From Paratrimastix pyriformis (Eukaryota; Preaxostyla; Paratrimastigidae), in assembly GCA_027972325.1 (NCBI GenBank), contig JAPMOS010000029.1:1-64000 (forward strand): a stretch of 64,000 bases of DNA. Reading direction: 5' to 3'. The position numbers and the translations under genes are program-made. Shown here piece by piece: positions 50,151 through 64,000 of this stretch (positions within the stretch are counted from its first letter, which is position 1; every line of letters begins with the position of its first letter). The notes beneath the pieces are model-generated. The model saw only the letters and a program-made list of their open reading frames with translations. It did no database searches and had not been told where the DNA came from.

Positions 50151-50890
50151 TGAAGGGTGACATTGGGTCGACGTCATCTCAGAAATGATTCTGTTGAGTT
50201 GGCTGAAGTTAGCGTGGGATCAATTGGTAGCACACCTCCAATTGATAGCACAGTGTATGGTCATATTGTCGCCTGCCAAAAAAAATTCGATATCATCCAC
50301 CCGCACCTCTGACGATGAGTTCGTGAGTTGGGTCTGAAAGAGTCGATGCCCACTCGCAGGTCAATAAGTCTTGGGGGGAAGGAAGTTTCGCGCCGATTCT
50401 GTGAGCCGATCTTGAGATTTCGTTTTGAACGGAGAGAAAAATACAAGCGCCGACATGTTCCAATTTTCACACAACCTTCAGGATGGGCAACACCCAAAAG
50501 GAATCCGCACCCTCGAGGCCACACCAGGGAATTCGATCGCACTGGCGAGTGGTCACCCTCCAAAAACTCACTTGCCAGTGAATCTGACCCACCAAAAGTG
50601 TTGCCCTATGCTTGGTTAAACCTCCCCGTGCGAAAAAAGCTGGCTCTGGAAAATTCGGTACTCGATATAATGTCATGCCGACTCACCTGCCCTTCAAAAA
50701 AAATCAAAAAAATATTCTGTCTTCACAGATGTGTTTGTTTTGATTTATACAATTTTTTTGGTCGTTTCTGAAAAAAATCGAAAACTTTCTCAAGACTGTG
50801 AAGGAATAGTCAAAAAAAAAAAGCATTAAAAATTGAAAGAGGCCTGCCATTATCCTCTCCCGAGTGTTCTGCTCGCTCTTTTTTTCCAAA
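50150..50890. other. Spacer upstream of the Pro/Ala-rich gene
   Basis: Lower GC than the surroundings, several A-runs (50,695-50,710, 50,770-50,780, 50,811-50,822), and minus-strand frames (for example MTLYRVPNFPEPAFFARGG from 50,676) that could be 5' exons of the unrecognised minus-strand gene. No firm call. Confidence 0.3.
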
Positions 50891-53501
50891 TGGGCGACCA
50901 GCCAGAGGACATTCTCCCGGAGATTACTCGCGAGTTAGAGCTCCATAAGCAGCTCCAATCACAACTTGGCGACCAGTTGAATGCCGCATTGCAGCGGAAA
51001 ATGACTCTCATCGAAAGTTCGCCCGATTTGAACGATCCCGATAAGAAGCTGGCGATGGAAGAGGTTGAAAAGAAACTTGAGCTCTTGTCCCAACAGATTA
51101 CATCGAGTCAGAGATGTATCTCTTCATTAACGCGCGCTCTCGATGAAGTGACGCAGTTTCAAGATCATAAGAAAATTGATGGTCTGTTGTGGTGCGGGAA
51201 ATTGGCCAATGGTTTGATGCCGTTTTTCAGTCGAGCAGGAGCTTGCTTCGCTGACCCTTCAGCAGATGCGCAGCCAGCAATACCCGACCGAAGTTGCCGC
51301 CATGCAGTATCTCGATACCCTCACAGAAACCCTCTCTTTTCTGGAGGCTCGCTACCAAGAAGGGCTTCAGGGAGCCCTTCAAGAATTGCTAGCACTGGTA
51401 GGATATGCCCAAAAGAACCACTTGGCCCGTTCAGGCCAACGCAACGGCGATGCCGCCGCCCCCCAGCCGGACCCTCCCTGCGCACTCCTGTACCAATTCC
51501 CGAATGTCCAGATCCGACCGGACGATGTTACGCGAGCCGAAGTCTGTTTATATCTCCTCTGATGCGCTCATGTCCGATGACCCGTCCTCCCCAGAATTTG
51601 GCCGGCCGAATCAAAATGCATCTCGGGCTCCTGCAGCAACACTCCTTGGCGACTTCCCCCGAGGGTCTGCCGCCTCTGCGTGTTTTGAATTTGACCGGAA
51701 GACTTTCTTGATCCGCAGGCACAGCAGCGCCGCTCTCCGTGGGCCTCACGGATTTCTGGCGGTCGCAGACCCAGAAGTTCCAGGCCGAAGCTGAAGAGTC
51801 CAGTCCGTGTGTATGTATCTGTGTGTGTGTGTGTGTGTGTGGGGGTGGAGCACTCTCTCCCACCTCGTTCCTCCGCTCCCATCATTCATCTTCACAATCT
51901 TTGAGCGACTCACTTCGCGCGAAGAAGTGCCCGACCGCTCTTGTCTCACTCCGTTCGCTCCCTTGTCCCGCCCGTAGCGGCCTTTCTGGAGGCCTGCAAC
52001 AAGAAGTGTGCCAAGTTGCTGGGCGAGACTCAGTCGGCGCTGGTTCGCGACCTGACTGCCCTTCGAGCGGACGCCACCCACCTGGCCGGGACCCTCGACA
52101 CCACCTACGTCGCCCGCATGTCGCCGCCTCCTCCGCCGCCTCCCCCGCCGGCAGCTGCGGCCGCGCCCAGCGGCCCCGCAGCGGAGAGCGCAAACCCCGA
52201 AAGCTGCTCGCGTCTGTACCACATCTCCTCGTGCGCGCCCCATCACCTGACGGGCCTCTCCCCCTGTAGCCCCGCCCCGGCATTATCATGCGTATTATCA
52301 GCGCGACCGGCAGACGCTGAGCCAGTACGCGGGCATCCTCGAGCCTGGGACCCGGTCGCCGCCCCCCGAGGGGACTGCCGCGACCGGCTCGCCCCCACCC
52401 ACCCGGGGCGAGGCGCCAAGGACCCCGCCGAAGGTGCCGGGGTTCACCCCGCCCCGTGTGAGCCCCCTCAGTCAGGTCTGTTATGGCCCACCTCTGACGT
52501 CACTGAGGGTCTCTGATTCGACTGTGGTGGCGGGCAATCGGTTGGTGGTGATGGACGGTGGATGTGCGATGATGCCGCTTGACCCTCCACTTTCGCCCTT
52601 CCGTCCGACGCAGTTGATGCAAGTCGTGTCCATCTCGCCTCGCTACGCGACCCCCACCTCGCCCGTCATCACCCCGGGCAGCGCCAACCCCACGGTGCAT
52701 CCCGGCCTGACGCCCCCCGCCAAGTCGCCCCCAGCGCCCCCGAAGGAGCCTCACCAGGCCCACCAGCCGACGCCCGCTCAACCCGACGGGGAGGCGCCCC
52801 TCAGCGCTCGCTCCTCGCGCTCCTCGCTCCGCTCCGCCCCGGCCGGTGGCCCTCCGCCCGCCATCCGAATGACCAAAACGCAGCAGCTGCGCGCGCAGCG
52901 CAACCAGCAGCAGGCCGCCTCGCGGAATGCGGCCTTGGAGACGGAGGCCGCCGCCAAGGCGGGCAAGCTCGTGCCCCGGGTCTCCCTCGGGTCGGCGGCC
53001 CTCTCGGCCTCCATCAGCTCGCTGGCCACCCCGCACCACGCCACCCCCAAGCTCGGCGCCAGCGGGAGCGCCTCGACCCTCCCGCGACCCAGGACGAGCC
53101 TCCCGCCCCCGAAGAGGCCGTCGCCAGTGCTCGGCGGCAGCGGGGCGGCCCAAAAGACGCCGCGTTCGATGCCGCAAACGTCGAAGGAGGCGCTGGGTCC
53201 CGACGCAGTGGTTGGGAGCGAACCTGCGCCCGCCGCCCACTCGCTCCCGCCGCCCACAGGGACCCACGAGACACCGGCCGCAAAGCCGCGCCAGCTGCGC
53301 CCCCCCTCGACCGTCAGCCGCCCTACGGCCGCGGCCAAGCCCCAAACGCACATCCCGCCTCCCCCCCGCAGGGGCACCGCACCGACCACCGCCCATGTGG
53401 CGCCGGTTTCCGCCCCTGCCTCTGCCCCCGCACCCGCCGACCTCGTCCCCCAGGCTCCGTCATCGCCCACGCCCCCCATGTCTGCACCATCTCCAGCCAC
53501 A

Positions 53502-53536
<35 letters not shown>

Positions 53537-54723
53537 CGTTTCAACCCCAACACCGGCACCGGCTCCAGAACCCGCCCTTCCGGCCCCAGTTCCAATTCCG
53601 GCCCCGGCCCCGGCCCCCGCTCTGGTTGTCGAACCCATGTCGATCCTCCCACCCGCACCTGCGGCGCCCGTGACCACACCCATCCCAGTCAACCCGCCCA
53701 CTCCCGTCTCACCACCCGCACCCGCACCCGCACCCGCACCCGCACCCGCACCCGCACCCGCACCCGTCATCGTCGCCCGTTTCTGCTCCGGTCCCGTCGA
53801 CTCCTCTGGTCACCCCGGCAGCTGCAGATTTGTCCATCCCCCATCCTGCTGTCGCGGTTCCTCCCATCGACTCCACCGCTGCTCGTCTTTCCCCTTCTTC
53901 CAGCCCCTCAGAACCTTCGCTGCCTGAACCTGTCGCGCCCATTGATGTTCCCGCTCCTGCTCCCGTTTCCGCTTCTGTGCCCGCTCCTGTGCCTGTGCCT
54001 GCACCCGCTCCTGCACCCGCTCCTGCACTCGCTCCTGCACCCGCTCCTGCACCCGCGCCTGCGCCTGCGCCTGCGCCTGCGCCTGCGCCTGCGCCTGCGC
54101 CTGCGCCTGCGCCTGCGCCTGCGCCTGCGCCTGCGCCCGCGCCCGCGCCTGCGCCTGCGCCTGCGCCTGCGCCCGCGCCCGCGCCTGCGCCCGCTCCGGC
54201 GCCCGCTCCCGCTCCCGCTCCCGCTCCGGCGCCCGCTCCCGCTCCGGCGCCCGCTCCCGCTCCGGCGCCCGCTCCCGCTCCGGCGCCCGCGCCTGGACCC
54301 AAAACTCCATCGGCTCTGCGTCAGGCTCCCATGCGAACGCCCGCGCCTGTTGACCTGGCCGACTTCGCCGATCTCTCGCTGGACGACGACGAAGCTGAGC
54401 CCGCCAAGCCGGCCGCACCTCAAGCCTCGCTGGCCGCAGTGGGCACCGCTCTTCAACAAGCGGCCCTCGCAGCCCCCAGTAGCAGCTCGATGCGCCGCAT
54501 CACCCCGGAGATGTTCGCACAGGCTACCAAACCCCAGCCCTCTGCCGCCCCGATGCCAAAGCCGGCGCCGGCCGCGCCCCCAAAGAGCGAGCCCCTGGAT
54601 GATGACCCATTCGCGGGCATCAGCTTCGATGACCTGCCCGGGGCGGAGGAGACCGGGCCTCCCAAGGCCGGCACCCAGCCAAACAAGGGACTCGCCGACT
54701 CCCTCGGGGACATTAGCTTTTAA
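50891..54723 (+). CDS. Coiled-coil protein with very long Pro/Ala-rich region
   Basis: Starts [19 protein letters not shown]. Coiled coil: [19 protein letters not shown] short intron (about 51,180-51,232) joins in frame to [17 protein letters not shown] and [20 protein letters not shown]. Later exons: [20 protein letters not shown], then [19 protein letters not shown] and [15 protein letters not shown]. The rest is a disordered region: Pro/Thr/Ser-rich, then basic ([19 protein letters not shown]), then hundreds of Pro-Ala repeats (53,500-54,300), ending in acidic motifs ([40 protein letters not shown]). The DPF/DL motifs are like those that bind clathrin adaptors, so an endocytic or cytoskeletal adaptor is possible but unproven. 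The reading frame changes near 53,770; see findings. Confidence 0.65.
54040..54300. repeat. (GCGCCT/GCTCCC)n coding hexamer array
   Basis: Around forty hexamer units encode alternating Pro and Ala. A related (CACCCG)n array of about nine units lies just upstream at 53,717-53,765. Unlike the intronic microsatellites it preserves a Pro-Ala reading frame and is followed by unique, conserved-looking sequence in the same frame. Confidence 0.85.
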
Positions 54724-54939
54724 ACCAGGATGCGCGCGTGTAAGTTATTGTTTTGTGGCAAAAGGTGAGTGTGCATTCGCAATGACGCAAGTGAGATCCG
54801 TAATGTGCCAAGAAAGATAGCAAACAACTCGGCTGTTCCGAACATGAGCAGGCGAACCAGGCTCTGCGAGAAGAGGCTGGCGACCCCGAGAAGAGCGAGC
54901 GACAACAATGTGAGAGAGAAGAGAGGAAAATCCGCAAAC

Positions 54940-55458
54940 TCAATTGGGAACGGTTGATTGGATACGGGAGCGGCGAGAGGCATACCTCGAGTTCAGCAAT
55001 GGCTCTGACGGGTCGGCAAAGGGGGCGTATGATGGCTTGTCGCGCTCCGGCAGTGGGCAGCATGCACAGCAACCACGAGGGCGACCGGTTGAACACCATC
55101 CACAGCAGCAGCAGCAGAACCAGCAGCACAAAATCACAACGAGGACGGCGATGAAAACAAAAAAGCCCATGATGAGAAGCCAGGTCGGTGCTACGGATTG
55201 GCGGCGTTACAACGCGACTAAACTTGGCAAACACAGACCACCGCACCATTTCCACTGGTAAGCATCAAGTGGGCATTTTTCGCCGCCCCACAAATTGCCG
55301 GACACGCATGCCGTTTTTCGGATGCTCTCTTTATCTGTACACCAGACACACCCGACTTGCTCGTTGCATTGGCTGCAGGAGGTCAGCGACGAGCAGTCCT
55401 CGGCGAATGCGAGAGAAACCCAAAAGAAAACAAGCACAGCGGTGGTGCGAGCCAGCAT
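54940..55458 (-). CDS. PTTG1IP-like PSI-domain membrane protein
   Basis: Starts MLARTTAVLVFFWVSLAFAE, a clear signal peptide, followed by a cysteine-rich PSI domain (CSSLTSCSQCNEQVGCVWC, later CPLDAYQWKWC). A 49-bp phase-1 intron (about 55,173-55,221) joins WC to APTWLLIMGFFVFIAVLVV, a transmembrane helix directly followed by a block of cysteines (LCCWFCCCCCGWC) and a cytosolic tail (RSRIQSTVPN) ending at 54,940. The signal-PSI-TM-polyCys order is that of PTTG1IP (pituitary tumour-transforming 1-interacting protein). The tail is shorter than in animals and lacks its coiled coil, so function may differ. Its start codon overlaps that of the SNM1-like gene. Confidence 0.8.
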
Positions 55459-58197
55459 GCCGTCGAGGTTCTTCAGGTTTTACAGTTTCATTCTTTGCGC
55501 GCCGTGGCGAGTCCACACCTCCTCTTTCCTGGCGTCAGTTGCGACCGATTCTGTCCCGGAATTACCGATTGCTTTATTTCGCATATCCACACGGACCATC
55601 TCGTTGGGCTCTCACCATCAGCCACAAGTTGTTGTACTCTCTGGTGCTCGGCTGTCACCCGAACGATGCTTCTCAAAAAACTTCCGTTTCTCCGAGCCAA
55701 ACAAGGTTACTTTGATTCTTTGGTCCGAAAAACTCACGCACGATTCAGTGATAGCGCTCGAGGTCGGTGCGAGTGTGCATGTTGTCATTGGGAACCCCTG
55801 CTTCCCTGCCACGGTGACTCCAATCGACGCCGACCATTGCGCCGGGTCGCTGATGTCTGCGGGTGCATCTTTGTGTTCTATGCGAGCCTCCTTCTCCCAG
55901 GTACCACTTCGACACTCCGCACGGCCGTGTTTTATGTACGGGGGACTTTCGCCTGTGTCCGCCTGTCCACCTCCCGCAACTGCGCTCTCTCTGCGCTTCG
56001 GGGTTGGATCGACTCATCATCGACTCCACCCTGGCCGACCCCTTTTGGAACGAGGTTCCGACCAAGGTCCGCCTGGCCCCCCATGACCAGGCCGCTCGAG
56101 ATTTCGCGATAGGCGGTGGCGTTGCACCAGTGCCTGCAGATCATCCAAGCCCACCCGGGCGTCCGGACGATCGGGGTCGTCTGCGCCATCCTCGGCTTTG
56201 AGGAGCTCGCCGTCTCGATGGCGGCCGCCCTGGAGACAAAGGTCGGCCCTCCTGCCTGGGGTGCCTTTCAGATTAGCCGGTGCGCACGGAGGGTCCCACT
56301 CCTCGGTGACATCCTCACAACCCACCGGGCTCTGCTTTTCGGCAGGCTCTCTATGACCCCGCCCAGCACAAGGACTTGGGGCTGGTACCCCAACTGTCCC
56401 CGTTCCTTTCGGCGCACCCATTGGGCTCGGCCGCCACCTTTGTTGAATCCTTGGTCGGATCCCCCGCCACCCGCGCCCGGCCGCGCGTCGCACTCATGAC
56501 CCCGCGGACGGCCGGCCAGCTGCTGACTCGGACGCTGCTCACCGAGCTGGTGGCCCACGGGGGGAAGTTCGACGAGGCGCACCGGTCGACCCTGGAGAAG
56601 CTGCTCATCTTTGTGCCTTCCATCGCGAGGTCTGTGCTCTTGTCCTTCGGATGATGCCTCTAACCCATTCCCCAGGTTCGGCTGGCAACCGCCGAGCGCC
56701 GACACGGCCCCGTTACCAGGCGGCCTTGCTATTTGGGTCAGCATCCCACCCGCCATCCTTTCCGCCTCTCACCACCGTCCGGATTCTCTTCCGGGGAGGG
56801 GGTGCAGCATGTTCTCTACGCCCGACACAGCTCGCTCTCCGAGCTGCGCAGCCTGGTCCGCGAACTGCATCCGCGCCGGGTCGACCCTCTCGCGCCTCCG
56901 CTCCGGCCGCGCGGTCGGGATCCCGCCGTCCCGCAGCAGCAGCCCGCCCGCCTCGACTGCGACACCGGGGCCAAGCCCACCACCCGTGGCCTGGCAGCGG
57001 TCGGCAGGCCGCGAGATTTGGCGGACTTCGACCCGCATGCCGAGCGGATGCTGCGCGAGGAGGAGGCCTGGATGCAGGGGGACGGGGCCAGGCGCCCCGG
57101 GGACCGAGACCTTGCCACGGGCGGAGCCGAGGCGGCACAGTGTGCGGAGGCGGCGGGCTGGCGCGACTGGGCGCGCTCGCAGCAGGAAGAGTACGGGCGC
57201 CCGGGGGACGCGGCCGTGTCAGGTCCGTCCGGCCTCTATCCGGATGTGGGTCATTGGACACACACCCTCTGTGCTCGTCCCTCCTCCTTTCTGGAAGACT
57301 CGCACTCCATCACCCACCATCACCCGCCATACAACGACACAAGGACTCGCCCTCAATGCCCTTTCATCTTTCCGTTGTGGCTCCCCGTGGGCAGACTGGG
57401 CCCGTGCGGTGAGCCGGCTCATGGCGGAGCAGATCGACGACGGCTCCCAGGATGACCAGACGCTGCTTGCCCTCTCCTCTCCCTCTTCCTCTTCCGTCAC
57501 CGTCACCACCCCCTCCAAGACAGCTTGCCACGGCGAGGAGGACCTGCAGCAAGAAGGGGAACACTTCTTATCCACGGTCAAACCCCACCCCCTGCCCAAC
57601 GATCACCAGCAAGCCACCTGCCCCGGCAGCCCCTCGAAGTGCATCATCCTGGTCGATGCCGATGGCAGCCCGCCCAGGAAATGCTGCTCCGCCGCCGGCC
57701 AGCCGGAGGAGCGACGCTTCTCGAAGGGGTCAGCAGACGAGAGCTGTTCAACCCCCTCCAAGCTGCCCCGCCCAGCCGATGCCGGCGCCGAGTGCGAATG
57801 TGGGGCGGCAGGGCGGGCCAAACGAATGCGAGCCGCAGGCCAAGACGAGGCGGCGCAGGAACCAGGGCCCCACCCCCCGTCCCCCAAAGGAGATCCCTCC
57901 CACTTGCCGCCGCCACCACCACCACCGGCGACGACCCGGAAGCAGACCAACTTGTGCGGCGCCAAGGATTCCGCCGATCCGTCTCTTCGACCCCCCCATG
58001 CGCAGCAGCAACACCAGCGACAAGATCCGCTCGTACTCAGCCCCAGCCCCCACCCAGGATCGGCCCCATTGCCGCCAACCGGCGACGACCGGCATGAGCA
58101 TGAGACGGAGCCCATCGTTCAGCCCCGGCTCCATCGGCAGCAGCAGCAGCAGCCGAGGTATGGGCAGCTTCTGGCGACGGACGACACCGAGTGGTGA
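55457..58197 (+). CDS. SNM1/Artemis-family beta-CASP nuclease (DCLRE1-like)
   Basis: A 20-bp first exon (MPSRFF) and a 62-bp intron (55,477-55,538) lead to CDRFCPGITDCFISHIHTDH, with the HxHxDH metal site. Later motifs: TRTMLLKKLPFLRAK, TPIDADHCAGSLMF (motif 3), GRVLCTGDFRL, LDRLIIDSTLADPFW, TIGVVCAILGFEELAVSMA and, at the end of the catalytic part, YARHSSLSELRSLVREL, the conserved beta-CASP motif C region. This matches SNM1A/Pso2, Apollo and Artemis, which trim DNA ends or unhook interstrand cross-links. The motif order and the short N-terminus before the metal site favour an Artemis/Apollo-like layout. A Ser/Pro/Gln-rich tail follows to 58,197. Exons are separated by 40-60 bp introns. Converges on DDX31, whose stop is 262 bp away. 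Confidence 0.85.
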
Positions 58198-58459
58198 GCG
58201 GGAACGGACCATGGTTCTCCTCACTGGGTCCATGCGTCACCAATTCGGCCGGGTTCGCTCGCCCCTCGGGTTCCCGCCGCTATTCTGCCCCCCCGAGTGC
58301 CGAAGAAGACCCTGACGGCCTGCCCCAAGTGCCCTCAAGTGCCATCGACAAGTGCCCTCAAGTGCAGGCCCGGGAGCTGATGGGCAGGTCGAGTTCCATG
58401 ATGGCGATCGCCGCCTTGGGGGCTCCTTGGTTTTTTCTCGCGCGTTTTCGAACTTGTTT
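58198..58459. other. Convergent 3' intergenic region
   Basis: Between the stop codons of the SNM1-like gene (plus) and DDX31-like gene (minus). It contains a short tandem repeat of GTGCCCTCAA (58,330-58,370). Both polyadenylation sites must lie here or overlap. Confidence 0.5.

Positions 58460-64000
<5,541 letters not shown>

Overview
This is nuclear DNA from a microbial eukaryote. Genes are split by two kinds of spliceosomal introns: very short ones (about 45-80 bp, GT..AG) and long ones full of microsatellite. Host DNA is GC-rich and densely packed with genes on both strands. The products are ordinary eukaryotic housekeeping proteins, and several (an importin-13/transportin-3-like receptor, a PTTG1IP-like PSI-domain membrane protein, a ZFAND1-like protein) are typical of opisthokonts and relatives. 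The sequence alone does not fix the species.

Bases 1-11,979 are a Polinton-like (virus-like) element. It is far more AT-rich than the host and is bounded by inverted repeats of about 1.1 kb. Remnants of a double-jelly-roll major capsid protein, a candidate penton protein, an A32-like packaging ATPase and fibre-like proteins can be recognised. No DNA polymerase or integrase is visible. It is a broken fossil with roughly ten breaks. A separate DNA transposon of the PIF/Harbinger type (8,778-11,030) has jumped into its right inverted repeat.

Bases 12,000-17,779 hold a pair of GC-rich direct repeats and a 5'-truncated, decayed LINE on the minus strand with RNase H and a terminal zinc knuckle.

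From 17,780 to the right edge the window is host genes: a plasma-membrane Ca2+-ATPase with a His/Glu-rich tail (-), a Dpb4/POLE3 histone-fold protein (-), a long-chain acyl-CoA synthetase (-), weakly supported genes at 30.3-31.9 kb, an importin-13/transportin-3-like receptor (-), a proline-rich protein (-) head-to-head with a ZFAND1/Cuz1 protein (+), an ankyrin protein (-) head-to-head with a microbial-type PARG (+), a tRNA-like Pol III unit (-), an unrecognised locus (-), a Pro/Ala-rich coiled-coil protein (+), a PTTG1IP-like protein (-) whose start codon overlaps that of an SNM1-family nuclease (+), and a DDX31/Dbp7 RNA helicase (-) running off the right edge.

The genes do not form one pathway. 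The most unusual items are a pyrimidine-rich repeat family found in introns of three unrelated genes, the head-to-head gene pair sharing a CATG start, tandem copies of an intron-exon junction inside a DDX31 intron, and the inverted-repeat-borne genes of the Polinton-like fossil. Exon boundaries are read by eye; spans given for split genes run from start to stop codon and include introns.
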